The notes below the pieces were generated by a model. It was not told the origin of the DNA. It made no database searches and saw nothing but the letters and a program-made list of their open reading frames with translations. The position numbers were made by a program, and so were the translations under genes. From the NCBI GenBank assembly GCA_947452235.1, contig CANGBK010000002.1, positions 25,679-89,678 on the forward strand: a DNA stretch of 64,000 nt, in the 5' to 3' direction. Of this stretch, positions 19,996-30,036 are shown piece by piece. The stretch's first letter is position 1. The number at the start of each line of letters is the position of its first letter. Source of the stretch: Micrococcales bacterium. GTDB lineage: Bacteria > Actinomycetota > Actinomycetes > Actinomycetales > Microbacteriaceae.

Positions 19996-21470
19996 TACTC
20001 TCGCCCTTCTAAAACAGCTCTCGCAAAAGCATTGCCTCTATCGGCATAATCTTGAAATTGGTCCATCGATGCAGCAGCCGGGGCCAACAAAACAACATCG
20101 CCTGAACTAGCCTTTGCCCTTGCAAAAGCGATGACCTCAGACATAACCAATTCAGGTTTGGTATCTATTTCGATAACTTCACAATCAGGGGCATATTGAG
20201 CTAAAGCATCTAGCACGCTCTGACGCTCAACACCAATAACTAAAGCGGCTTTTAGTTTGGTTGCATGCTTTTGAACCAAAGGCGAAATGTCAACGCCTTT
20301 GAGTAATCCCCCAACAATCCAAATCACCGAATCAAAGCTTGCAAGAGCAGCATCGGCAGCATGCGGGTTTGTCGCCTTAGAGTCATCGACCCAGCGAATA
20401 CCTTCAGCATCTAAAACAAGTTCAATGCGATGAGCATCTAGTTTAAAAACCTGCAGTGCTTTACGAATCTCTTCTGGCTGAACACCAGCTCCTCTAGCGA
20501 TAGCAGAAGCTGCAGCCACGTTCGCTAAGAGATGTGGACTAATCACCGGGATGTTATGAAGATCAGAAATGGTTGCAATCTCATCGGCAACATCAGCCTT
20601 ATCCACGTATGCCCTATCGACCAGAATGTCTTCAACCCAGCCAATTTCATTAGGTGTTGGAGTCATGACAGTAAATCCAACAGCCTGAGCAGATTCAGTA
20701 TTGGTGGATTGCGCTAAAAGCTCTGAGGTTTTGGAATCTAGCGAGTTATAAATGCAGGCAACTTTAGTGTTGTTATAAATCTTGCCTTTATCAGAAGCGT
20801 ACTTATCCAGTGAACCGTGCCAGTCAAGGTGGTCATCGGCTATGTTCAACACAGCGCTAACTAAAGGCTCCATGTGTTGAATGTAATGAAGCTGAAAGCT
20901 ACTTAGCTCAACTACCAGCGCTTCAAACTCAGCTGGATGTCTTATGGCATCGAGAATTGGAACACCGATATTTCCACAAGCACTTGCTCTAACCCCTGCA
21001 GCTAATAGCATGCCCTCAACCAGTTGAGTCACCGTCGTTTTACCGTTGGTACCCGTAATACAAATCCACTCTGCAGCTTTTGCGAATTTATCTCTAACTC
21101 GCCAAGCAAGATCAATGTCAGTCCAGATTGCGATCTCTTTGCCTCTAGCGTGAACTAAAAGTTCATTGGAGGGCCTAATTCCAGGTGAAGTAATCAGGAC
21201 ATCTGGTTCAAAAGAATCCACTCTGGCTTTGTTTTCTTCAAGTGAATTTCCAATAAAGCTTTGAACTTCTAAAACATCTAAAACGTTAACTAAATCTGTT
21301 TCAGCTTTATCTGCGATGACAATAACTTTCGCGCCAAGTTCAACTAACGTGTCTGCAACAGAAAAACCAGATACACCTAGACCAAAAACTACGACTTTAG
21401 TGTTGGACCAATCAGAGTGCCAACTATTTAGAGAATCCAACTTGCTCATGCCACTGAACCATAAATCCAC
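19995..21470 (-). CDS. murD: UDP-N-acetylmuramoylalanine--D-glutamate ligase
   Basis: ITGTNGKTTVTQLVEGML, GNIGVPILDAIRH motifs. Confidence 0.95.
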   Translation of the reverse strand: MDLWFSGMSKLDSLNSWHSDWSNTKVVVFGLGVSGFSVADTLVELGAKVIVIADKAETDLVNVLDVLEVQSFIGNSLEENKARVDSFEPDVLITSPGIRPSNELLVHARGKEIAIWTDIDLAWRVRDKFAKAAEWICITGTNGKTTVTQLVEGMLLAAGVRASACGNIGVPILDAIRHPAEFEALVVELSSFQLHYIQHMEPLVSAVLNIADDHLDWHGSLDKYASDKGKIYNNTKVACIYNSLDSKTSELLAQSTNTESAQAVGFTVMTPTPNEIGWVEDILVDRAYVDKADVADEIATISDLHNIPVISPHLLANVAAASAIARGAGVQPEEIRKALQVFKLDAHRIELVLDAEGIRWVDDSKATNPHAADAALASFDSVIWIVGGLLKGVDISPLVQKHATKLKAALVIGVERQSVLDALAQYAPDCEVIEIDTKPELVMSEVIAFARAKASSGDVVLLAPAAASMDQFQDYADRGNAFARAVLEGRE

Positions 21471-22576
21471 TCAACATAGAACAAGCCGATACCAGCAAGA
21501 ACCAACAGACCACAGATGATCCAGAACCGAACAACAACCGTGACTTCGTTCCAGCCCTTTTCTTCAAAGTGGTGATGCAGTGGACTCATCAAAATAATTC
21601 TTCGACCGGTTCCAGTAGCCAGTCTGGTCGCTTTGAAAACTACACGCTGAAGAATAACTGAACCGGCTTCAATCGCGAAAAGGCCACCAACAAGAAGCAA
21701 CAGAACTTCAGTTTGAGAAAGGATAGCTAATCCAGCTAGCGCTCCACCTAAACCAAGCGAGCCACTATCCCCCATAAAGATCTGTGCTGGGTTGGTGTTA
21801 AACCAAAGGAAGCCAATAAGAGCTCCAACGATTGCTGCCGCTATGACAGCAAGGTCAAGTGGATCCCTGGTGTTGTAACAGTTAGGTGCGATGTTGGTTA
21901 GATCACAAGCCTGATTGAATTTCCAGAAGCCAATCACCGCAAAAGCTCCTATAGACATAATCAAAGAGCCGGTTGCTAAACCATCAAGACCATCGGTTAG
22001 GTTCACACCGTTAGAAGCGCTGGTAACAAGCAGGAATATCCAAATCAAGAATGCTCCAAAACCTATCCAGATTCCAACCTGTCCCCAGGTACTAGGAGCA
22101 ATCTTGAGAAGGTCAAAGCCTGTGTCACGGAAAATAGAAACCTCAGTTGATGCTGGAGTTAGACCTGCCCCATCAGTATTGGAAATTGCTGCTACGGCAA
22201 ACACAGCTGCAACAACAACCTGACCAATGATTTTGAAAATGCCAGATAGACCTGCGCTGTTTTGTTTTCTAACTTTCAGGAAGTCATCCAGAAAACCAAC
22301 CAGACCAAGACCAACCATCATGAACATCACTAATAGTGCCGAGAATGTTGGAATTTCCCCGTTGAAGCCTTTACCGAGAAAATATGCGGCAATAGCACTC
22401 AAGATAATCGCAATTCCACCGCTTGAAGGTGTTCCACGTTTCGTTAGGTGAGAGTTAGGGCCATCAACACGAATAACCTGACCCCAACCAAGTTTCTTGA
22501 AGAACCAAATCTGCATTGGGGTTAGCACCAAAACTAAAACAAGGCCCAAGAAACCAGCCAAAAGTAAAGCTCTCAT
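21446..22576 (-). CDS. mraY: Phospho-N-acetylmuramoyl-pentapeptide transferase
   Basis: FLDDFLKVRKQNSAGL, SNGVNLTDGLDGLATG, FMGDSGSLGLGG, PLHHHFEEKGW. Confidence 0.96.
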   Translation of the reverse strand: MRALLLAGFLGLVLVLVLTPMQIWFFKKLGWGQVIRVDGPNSHLTKRGTPSSGGIAIILSAIAAYFLGKGFNGEIPTFSALLVMFMMVGLGLVGFLDDFLKVRKQNSAGLSGIFKIIGQVVVAAVFAVAAISNTDGAGLTPASTEVSIFRDTGFDLLKIAPSTWGQVGIWIGFGAFLIWIFLLVTSASNGVNLTDGLDGLATGSLIMSIGAFAVIGFWKFNQACDLTNIAPNCYNTRDPLDLAVIAAAIVGALIGFLWFNTNPAQIFMGDSGSLGLGGALAGLAILSQTEVLLLLVGGLFAIEAGSVILQRVVFKATRLATGTGRRIILMSPLHHHFEEKGWNEVTVVVRFWIICGLLVLAGIGLFYVEWIYGSVA

Positions 22577-23973
22577 GCATTCACCTCCAAAAGGTCATCG
22601 CCTAGATATCTCAATTTCGCCGACTTGGATGATTTCACCAAGACAATCTCATTACTGGTAAGCATTTCACGGAGATAGGCCAAGGCTTGGGAGATTTCAT
22701 CGAAATACTTTGATTCCCCATCCCATGAGCCTTCCTGACTAGCACCCATGTGAACAAGTTTCGCCCCAGAACCAACGACAACTAACTGATCTATGTTTAG
22801 TCGAACAATCAATCGCCCTATTGAATCATGCTCTTGAGCCGAGAACTCCCCTAGCTCAGCCATCTCACCGATAACTGCAACCGTTGGACGTCCTGTTTGA
22901 CGACCCAAATCCGCCAAAGTAATCAGTGCGGCCTTGGTGGAATCCGGTGAAGCGTTATAAGCATCATTGATTATGGTCAGACCATCAGGACGGTTGTGAA
23001 GTTCCATACGCCAACGTTCGGCTAGCTTCATGTCTTCCAAAGCTCTAATGCTCTTTGCGGAATCAAGTCCTAAAACATCTGCAACAGCCAAGGTAGCAAG
23101 TGCGTTATAAACGTGGTGTTCACCAAGAATCTGAAGATTCACAACCTCACTGGTTGCATCTGATCTGGTCAGCGTAAAACTAGTACCTGAAATAGTTGGT
23201 TTAATTTCCGTTGCTCGATAATCAGCTGGTGAACCAACTGCAAAGGTCTTAATCTTTGCCTTGGTCAAACTTGCCATGTTGATAACTCTTGGATCATCAG
23301 CATTCAAAATTGCAAAATCATTCGAACTCAGTTCTTCAACTAGCTCAGCTTTGATTCTCTCTGTTGTTTCTATCCCACCGAACTCACCAGCGTGCGCTAA
23401 ACCAACTTTTAGTTCGATAGCGATATCTGGTCGACACATTCTGGTTAGATAGCTGATGCTGCCTAAACCATCAGCCCCAAGTTCAACAACTAAGTATTTT
23501 GTTTGCTCATCAACTTTGAGCATCGAGTATGGAGCCCCAACCTCGTTATTGAAAGACTCTTCCGGGGCGACCGTGTTGCCAAACTGGCTTAGAACATTTC
23601 GCAACATGTTTTTAGTTGTGGTCTTACCATTCGATCCGGTTACCCCAACAACAACTAACTGGCCTTTAGATTTGACTTCGGCAACAACAAACGCGGCTAG
23701 TAATCCAAGTGCTGCAACAACATTTTCAACAACAATCTGAGCTATCCCCGATTCAACTCGGTGCTCAACAACAGCACATACTGCCCCTGAATCAAAAGCC
23801 GCATCAACAAAGAGATGACCATCGGTAACTTCTCCCGGTTTTGCAAAGAACAAACCACCAGCTTTAATCAATCTTGAATCGGTTTCAACGCTAGAGGTAA
23901 TGCTTAGCGATCCCTCACCGTAAAGGTCACCACCAATAATTTTGGCAATCTCATCCAAACTCAAGCGAATCAT
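22573..23973 (-). CDS. murF: UDP-MurNAc-tripeptide--D-Ala-D-Ala ligase
   Basis: VTGSNGKTTTKNMLRNVL, INDAYNASPDSTKAAL. Confidence 0.95.
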   Translation of the reverse strand: MIRLSLDEIAKIIGGDLYGEGSLSITSSVETDSRLIKAGGLFFAKPGEVTDGHLFVDAAFDSGAVCAVVEHRVESGIAQIVVENVVAALGLLAAFVVAEVKSKGQLVVVGVTGSNGKTTTKNMLRNVLSQFGNTVAPEESFNNEVGAPYSMLKVDEQTKYLVVELGADGLGSISYLTRMCRPDIAIELKVGLAHAGEFGGIETTERIKAELVEELSSNDFAILNADDPRVINMASLTKAKIKTFAVGSPADYRATEIKPTISGTSFTLTRSDATSEVVNLQILGEHHVYNALATLAVADVLGLDSAKSIRALEDMKLAERWRMELHNRPDGLTIINDAYNASPDSTKAALITLADLGRQTGRPTVAVIGEMAELGEFSAQEHDSIGRLIVRLNIDQLVVVGSGAKLVHMGASQEGSWDGESKYFDEISQALAYLREMLTSNEIVLVKSSKSAKLRYLGDDLLEVNA

Positions 23974-25520
23974 CAGTAACCTGCTTCTTTCAAAGCAGCT
24001 CTAGCTTCAGCTCTTGCTGAGTATGGAGTCCTAACGCCTTCAATGTCTCGGTAGTCCTGATGACCTGGACCTGCCCACAGAATCGCATCTCCTGGTTTAA
24101 CAAGTGAAACCGCTAAACGAATTGCAGCTTCAGGTGGTGAAACTTCGTGAATCTCAAGTTCAGGTCTGAAATCTCTAGCTGATTCAACAAGAGTTTTTCT
24201 AATTGAGGCTGGATTCTCAAATCTTGGGTGGTGATCAGTAATAACCAAAATGTCACAACCGGCTGCAGCAACTCTTGCCATCTCAGGTCGTTTACTTGCA
24301 TCACGGTCACCATCAGCACCGAAGAGCATAAGCACTTTACCCTTGGTTACTTTTCTAACAGCAGCTAACGTGTTTAGGAAAGCATCTGGTGAATGACCAA
24401 AATCAACGTAGACGCTTGGTGCACCCTCTGGTGAAACTAGTTCAGTTCGACCTGGTAAGTAGGCTTCAATGCCGTTGCTAAGAGCCTTCTTGATAACTTC
24501 AAATTCGTAGCCAGCTTCAACTGCCATTGCGATAGCTAACCCTGCATCTAAAGCCATGTGCGCGCCAAGTAACGGAACACTACTGACTAGCTTTTGACCA
24601 TCAGGACCTACTAGTTCAAACTCGGTTCGACCTGGAACTTCGTGAGTTACCAGAACTTTCCAATCTGCATCGATTCCAGGTTTACTACTGATAGTAACAA
24701 CTGGAATCTCACTGAGTTCAACGACTCTTTGGCCATACTCGGTATCTAAACAAACAACACCTCTATCGGCCATTGCTTTAGTGAATAGCTTTGCTTTAGC
24801 TTTTAGATACTCTTCAAAGCCTGCATAATCGTCGAAGTGATCGTGGGTCAGGTTAGTGAAGCCAACAACATCAAAATGTAAACCATCAACTCTTAGTTGA
24901 GTTAGTGCTTGAGCTGAAACTTCGATGGCAACATCTGTAACACCTTTTTCACGCATCCTTGCAATAAGGGCATGCATTTCAGTTGATTCGGGTGTAGTTA
25001 GACGGCTAACAATAACTTCACCAGCAATGTGTCTTTCAGCCGTTGAGGTAAGGCCGGTAACTCTGCCTAGCTGTCTAAGGATTCCTTCAAGTAGGTAAGA
25101 AGTTGAAGTCTTACCGTTTGTTCCAGTAGTTCCAAAAAGTAAAGGCATGTTGCCAGGAGTATTTGCATAAACAAAAGCAGCCAGAGCACCTAGGCGTTTT
25201 CTAGGTTCTTCTAGAAGTGCAACAGGAACATCAACCTCACCAATGATATCTTTCCCAGCTTGGTCTGTAATAACAGCAACAGCACCTTGTTCCAACGCCT
25301 TGGCTAGGTAGTTAGCTCCGTGAGTTTTCAAACCAGGCATCGCAACAAAGAGATCTCCAGCTCGAAGATCGCCTGTGTTCATGCTGATACCAGTTAGTGC
25401 TGCATCCTTTGTGGTTCCAGTTAAATCAAAATGTTTGACCAACTCTTGAAAAGAAACTGGCTTGACCTGATCTGGTCTCAAAATAGGCGGAATAGATTGT
25501 TTGATTTCCATGACTACCAC
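23973..25520 (-). CDS. murE: UDP-MurNAc-tripeptide synthetase MurE
   Basis: GTTGTNGKTSTSYLLEGIL, LFGADGDRDASKRPEMARVA; specificity-loop motif reads DHHPRFENP. Confidence 0.95.
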   Translation of the reverse strand: MVVMEIKQSIPPILRPDQVKPVSFQELVKHFDLTGTTKDAALTGISMNTGDLRAGDLFVAMPGLKTHGANYLAKALEQGAVAVITDQAGKDIIGEVDVPVALLEEPRKRLGALAAFVYANTPGNMPLLFGTTGTNGKTSTSYLLEGILRQLGRVTGLTSTAERHIAGEVIVSRLTTPESTEMHALIARMREKGVTDVAIEVSAQALTQLRVDGLHFDVVGFTNLTHDHFDDYAGFEEYLKAKAKLFTKAMADRGVVCLDTEYGQRVVELSEIPVVTISSKPGIDADWKVLVTHEVPGRTEFELVGPDGQKLVSSVPLLGAHMALDAGLAIAMAVEAGYEFEVIKKALSNGIEAYLPGRTELVSPEGAPSVYVDFGHSPDAFLNTLAAVRKVTKGKVLMLFGADGDRDASKRPEMARVAAAGCDILVITDHHPRFENPASIRKTLVESARDFRPELEIHEVSPPEAAIRLAVSLVKPGDAILWAGPGHQDYRDIEGVRTPYSARAEARAALKEAGY

Positions 25521-27262
25521 CTCACCGGAATATAGGTTGATTTAGTAGTTGCCGGTGGAATCGCATGAGTCTTCAGAACTTGTTTCATAACCGATACGAA
25601 GCCCGGTGTTGCACCTAAAGAGTTGCTAACCGTTCTTGACTTGTATGCGGTAACTGCAACCACATACTTAGGATCTTCAGCTGGTGCAATACCTACGAAA
25701 GATACCGCGTGCAAACGACCATAGCCACGACCTTCAGCAATCTGAGCGGTTCCAGTCTTACCTGCAACTCGGTAACCAAAGATTCGTGCAGTCTTACCAA
25801 TCGGACCTTTTTCAACAACTTTTTCAAGCATGTCCATGGTTTGTTTAGCTGAAGATTCACTAATAACTCGAACAGGATCTGGAACAGAAGTTCTGCTTAT
25901 ATTTCCATTCTTGTCACGACAGCCATCGACCAACACTGGTGACTTGCGAACACCCTTATTGGCAATGGTTTGGTAAATCATTGCGGTTTGGATTGGGGTT
26001 AGGGAAACAGCTTGACCGAACATAACAGTTTCGTTGGACATTCTGTCCCAGTTTGTGTAGTTGGTTAGCACTCCAGAAGATTCACCTTCAAAGTTCACGC
26101 CAGTTTTAGAACCCATACCAAATTTCTGCATGTATGCGTATCTAGTTGCAGAATCAACCTTGCCGGCAATCTGCACGATACCGGTGTTCGATGATTCAAC
26201 CAAAACGCCAGTCAAAGTTAGTTTCCAAGGACCGTGAATTTCGGAGTCATTGATGTATTGACCCCAAGGCATACGTAACTTATCTGGAGCTATCACGTGC
26301 GAAGTTGGTGAAGCCTTGCCAACGTCTATAGCTGTTGCCGCAGCAACCGTTTTCAGAATTGACCCAGGTTCAAAAGCGGCTTGAAAAATTCGTGAGTGTC
26401 TATTTTGAGGCGCAACTCCACCTGGGTTATTTGGATCAACTGAAGGAGCTTCCGCTGCCGCCAGGATACGACCAGTCTTAACTTCAATAACTATGGCGCT
26501 TGCCCAGTCAGCTTTCAATCTTCTAACTGTTGCGGCTACTTCTTGCTGAGCGGCGTACTGCAAATCTGAATCAATTGTTAGAACAACATCTGAACCATTC
26601 TTCACCTGAGTGATGGTTTGAATCGAAGAAGGAATCTTGATCCAGTCAGCACCTTGAACATAAGACTCTTTGCCATCAACACCTGCAAGGCAGGCATTCA
26701 TGGTTCTTTCGATACCAGCCAGTGGAGTTCCATCGGAACCTACGAAACCTAGCAGATTACCGGCAACAGCTCCTTGCGAATACAAACGTGATTGTTGAGG
26801 GTCAAAATACAACCAAGGAATGTCTAGGTTGTGTAACGCGATGTATGTGGAGGCGCCAACATTTTTCTTCAAGTTTGCATAACGACCAACCCCGGTCATT
26901 TTTCCAAGCACACTATCCAAAGGTAGCTTCAACATATCTGCAAGCTTTTGAGCGATCTGCTCTTTACTGAAAGCCACCTGTTGGTTGCCAATGGTCAAGA
27001 CAACGGGACCTACGTTAACGGGGTCGATGTTTACATCCCAGGTAGTAACTTCAGATGCAAGAATGTTTCCTTGGCTGTCTACGATGTTTCCACGAATGGC
27101 TTTAACATCGACAGTCTTATTTAGGTAACTATTAGCCTCGTCTTTGTAGTGCTGAGCATTGACTATTTGAAAGTTTCCGAGCATAAAAACGAATAGGCCA
27201 ATGACGACAAGAATGGCTCGGTTGAACTTTCTCTGCCTTCCGCCAATGTCATCGTTTTGCAC
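25514..27262 (-). CDS. ftsI: Peptidoglycan transpeptidase FtsI/PBP3-type
   Basis: PBP dimerisation domain, EPGSILK (SxxK), SSN, VAGKTGTAQ motifs. Confidence 0.94.
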   Translation of the reverse strand: MQNDDIGGRQRKFNRAILVVIGLFVFMLGNFQIVNAQHYKDEANSYLNKTVDVKAIRGNIVDSQGNILASEVTTWDVNIDPVNVGPVVLTIGNQQVAFSKEQIAQKLADMLKLPLDSVLGKMTGVGRYANLKKNVGASTYIALHNLDIPWLYFDPQQSRLYSQGAVAGNLLGFVGSDGTPLAGIERTMNACLAGVDGKESYVQGADWIKIPSSIQTITQVKNGSDVVLTIDSDLQYAAQQEVAATVRRLKADWASAIVIEVKTGRILAAAEAPSVDPNNPGGVAPQNRHSRIFQAAFEPGSILKTVAAATAIDVGKASPTSHVIAPDKLRMPWGQYINDSEIHGPWKLTLTGVLVESSNTGIVQIAGKVDSATRYAYMQKFGMGSKTGVNFEGESSGVLTNYTNWDRMSNETVMFGQAVSLTPIQTAMIYQTIANKGVRKSPVLVDGCRDKNGNISRTSVPDPVRVISESSAKQTMDMLEKVVEKGPIGKTARIFGYRVAGKTGTAQIAEGRGYGRLHAVSFVGIAPAEDPKYVVAVTAYKSRTVSNSLGATPGFVSVMKQVLKTHAIPPATTKSTYIPVRW

Positions 27263-27282
27263 AACGTGCCCCTACCTAGTTT

Positions 27283-27906
27283 TTAGTGTGTCGGTGATGC
27301 TGGGATTACAGCACTAGGCAAAACTACTTTGGCAACTGAAGGATTAGTGCTCTTGACACTCGAAGAAGTGGTTTTCGTTACAGTTGGCAGGTTCATGTGA
27401 GTACTTGAGCCCTTGGTTGGCTTGCTCTTAGCGATCATCACTGAGTTTGCAATTAGATTGTTTGAAACTGAAGTTGAGGTGCTTAGTGAGGCTGGAACAG
27501 CATTACCTAGAACCTTTGCAGTTGCTACCTTCAGGAATACAGGGTTTGAGTTCACGATCATGCCTAGGTTTCTAGCGCTAGTTGCTAAGTTCTGCGGTGA
27601 GCGTAGTGAGTCAACCTGTTGCTGCAAAACCTGGGTTTGGGTGGCTATGGCTTCGCTTTCGTGCTTTAGCTGCGAAATCTGGTAAATCGAAGTGTCGCAT
27701 AGGCTTCCAACAATTGCTGAAGTAATCCAAACACCAAGAATTCCAACTAGTGCCTTACGAGCTAGTGCTCTAACTGCAACATTGCGTGTAGCTGACTGGA
27801 TATTCCGAGACGTGGCAGCACTTCGAACTGGGCTCTGAACCGCTCTTAGGTGTCTTCTAGGTGCGACAACTGGTCTAATCGCTGGTTGTACTGAATAAGC
27901 GCTCAT
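27283..27906 (-). CDS. FtsL-like septum-formation protein with Ser/Thr-rich C-terminal extension
   Basis: Single TM then short coiled-coil; position between rsmH and ftsI. Confidence 0.7.
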   Translation of the reverse strand: MSAYSVQPAIRPVVAPRRHLRAVQSPVRSAATSRNIQSATRNVAVRALARKALVGILGVWITSAIVGSLCDTSIYQISQLKHESEAIATQTQVLQQQVDSLRSPQNLATSARNLGMIVNSNPVFLKVATAKVLGNAVPASLSTSTSVSNNLIANSVMIAKSKPTKGSSTHMNLPTVTKTTSSSVKSTNPSVAKVVLPSAVIPASPTH

Positions 27907-28862
27907 GCTGCTTTCCTTATCTTCTCGGCAGCGCGTAGGCGCACAGATGCCGATCTTGGATTTGTTTGAATCTCTTTGTCCGAAGCCTTTTCAGCTCCAC
28001 GAACAAGAAGTTTGATTACTGGTGCGTGCTCAGCAAGCTCAATAGGAAGATCTACTGGTGCTGACGATGTTGAAGCCGCAACCAACGCCTGCTTGACAAT
28101 CCGGTCTTCAAGTGACTGGTATGAAAGAACAACTACTCGCCCACCAACTCTTAGAGCATCGATAACCTCAGGGATTGTCTCTTCTAGGATTGACAGTTCG
28201 TTGTTAACTTCAATGCGTAGTGCTTGAAAAACTCGCTTTGCAGGGTGACCTGAACTCTTACCTGGAATAAAAGGAACAATCTTAGAAATAACATCGGTCA
28301 ACTCTTTGCTTCTAGTTAGAGGTGACTTGGTTCTAAGTTGAACAATTTTCTTCGCAATTGGTTTAGCAAATCTCTCTTCGCCATAAACCTTGAAGATACG
28401 AGCAAGGTCTGCTTCGCTGTATTCGTTTAGAATCTGCTCTGCTGTTACCGCAGAGGAGTTATCCATTCTCATATCCAGCGGAGCATCCTGTGAGTATGAG
28501 AAACCTCTGTCTGTTTCATCTAGCTGCATAGAAGAAACACCAAGGTCAAGTAAGACTGCATCCACCTGGTCAATACCAAGTTCATCAAGAACGTCAACAA
28601 TCTCGCTGTAAACGGCTTGAACCAGGTGGATACGGTCTGCGAAAGGAGCTAATCTTTCACCGGCAAGTGCTAGGGCGTTCTCATCCCTGTCGATTCCAAC
28701 CAGAGTTAGGTTTGGAAACTTCTTCAGAAAAGCTTCGCTGTGACCACCAAGGCCAAGGGTTCCATCAACCAAAATTGCATTGTCCGCAGATAGAGCTTCA
28801 CCGAGGATTTCGATACAACGCTCCAAAAGAACAGGTTCGTGAAGTTCAGAAATTTGAGTCAT
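27903..28862 (-). CDS. rsmH: 16S rRNA (cytosine1402-N4)-methyltransferase
   Basis: VDGTLGLGGHSEAFL, LDLGVSSMQLDETDRGFSYSQDAPLDMRMD. Confidence 0.96.
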   Translation of the reverse strand: MTQISELHEPVLLERCIEILGEALSADNAILVDGTLGLGGHSEAFLKKFPNLTLVGIDRDENALALAGERLAPFADRIHLVQAVYSEIVDVLDELGIDQVDAVLLDLGVSSMQLDETDRGFSYSQDAPLDMRMDNSSAVTAEQILNEYSEADLARIFKVYGEERFAKPIAKKIVQLRTKSPLTRSKELTDVISKIVPFIPGKSSGHPAKRVFQALRIEVNNELSILEETIPEVIDALRVGGRVVVLSYQSLEDRIVKQALVAASTSSAPVDLPIELAEHAPVIKLLVRGAEKASDKEIQTNPRSASVRLRAAEKIRKAA

Positions 28863-28963
28863 CAGTTTTGCAGTTAGTTCCTAATCACTGAACCCCATCC
28901 ATCTGCCTCTGGCTTCGGGGAAGATAGCCACAAACGAAATAGCTGGAGATCAGCAATTAGCAA

Positions 28964-29395
28964 CTAGATTTGCTTCACCTCCCCCTCGTTGTAGTTGGCA
29001 AAGTCTTCAGCGCTACCTTCCATAAGAGCTGCGTACTTCTCTGGGTTCCAAATTTCGATAGTTCTACCAACACCGGCAACAACAAGTTCACGACTAAGGT
29101 CTGCCCATGCACGTAGTTCAGCTGAAATAAGGATTCGACCCTGACCATCAGGGGTTTGAGTGTCAGCTAAAGAAAAAAGGTGACGGCTTAGGTTTCGGTA
29201 CTGAGAAGTACCTAACGTTGCAGTTCCCAAGATGGTTTCTGCTCGTTCAAAGAAAGCTTCCTTAGGCATCAATACCAAACAGTTCTCTTGACCCTTAGTG
29301 AGAACTACCCCACCAGCCAGGCTTTCCCTGTATTTTGCTGGCAAGATCAGGCGAAACTTCTCATCAAGTTTGGGGTAGTTAGTGCCGATAAACAT
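28964..29395 (-). CDS. mraZ: Transcriptional regulator MraZ
   Basis: MFIGTNYPKLDEKFRLILPAKYRESL, start of the dcw cluster. Confidence 0.95.
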   Translation of the reverse strand: MFIGTNYPKLDEKFRLILPAKYRESLAGGVVLTKGQENCLVLMPKEAFFERAETILGTATLGTSQYRNLSRHLFSLADTQTPDGQGRILISAELRAWADLSRELVVAGVGRTIEIWNPEKYAALMEGSAEDFANYNEGEVKQI

Positions 29396-29438
29396 TGACT
29401 TCCCCTTCCTTAGGTGAGTAGCGATTAACTATCTCCAC

Positions 29439-29468
29439 ATTACACCATTTTCATCCACCATTTGTCAA
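29439..29468 (-). promoter_or_regulatory. Candidate mraZ/dcw promoter TTGACA-N18-TGTAAT
   Basis: On the minus strand TTGACA at 29468-29463 and TGTAAT at 29444-29439; 44 bp upstream of the mraZ ATG. Confidence 0.65.
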
Positions 29469-29571
29469 ATTAAACCACCAAAATACTATTTTGGCGTGTC
29501 TTGACCAATAAAATCAAGGGGTTATTTGGTGGAGGAAAAATCCTAAGATGTCTCTCAAAAGGGCTATTTTT

Positions 29572-29603
29572 GGGTAAAAAAGAGCCCTGGATCGCTCCAG
29601 GGC
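29572..29603 (-). terminator. Intrinsic terminator downstream of the DUF3040 gene
   Basis: Minus strand GCCCTGGA-GCGA-TCCAGGGC followed by TCTTTTTT. Confidence 0.85.
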
Positions 29604-29628
29604 CTATAAAAACAGCTAGATTTGGGGG

Positions 29629-29973
29629 CTAATCCCTTTGATTCCAGCGCTTTTCAAACGGGTTTTCCTTAGATTTTGGCTTAGATGCCTTGTTTTTGGT
29701 TGCTTTTATGCTCTTGGAAGACCACTTTTGGCTTACCAAATACAAGCCTGAAAGCATTATTAGGAAGGCAAGAACCCCAAGCCAGGTCAGGTGGATGGTT
29801 GTGGCGAATATCAGAACACTTAGCCCGATCACCACTAAAAGTGAGCCTGAAACTAGAAGTCTTGAATAGTGCACTGGCGCTTCAGGCTTTGGCTCTTTAA
29901 CCGGTTTCTTCCCGCCGGTAAGTTGGCGTTCTAGCTCCTCGAGCACCTGTTGTTCTTTGTCGCTTAGCCCCAT
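29629..29973 (-). CDS. DUF3040-family small membrane protein
   Basis: MGLSDKEQQVLEELERQL start, two TM segments. Confidence 0.85.
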   Translation of the reverse strand: MGLSDKEQQVLEELERQLTGGKKPVKEPKPEAPVHYSRLLVSGSLLVVIGLSVLIFATTIHLTWLGVLAFLIMLSGLYLVSQKWSSKSIKATKNKASKPKSKENPFEKRWNQRD

Positions 29974-30036
29974 TTTTGCTACCTTTCAGAACCTATGTCT
30001 AAATGTTATTCCTTTGTCGCAAGTTAGGCTATTCCA

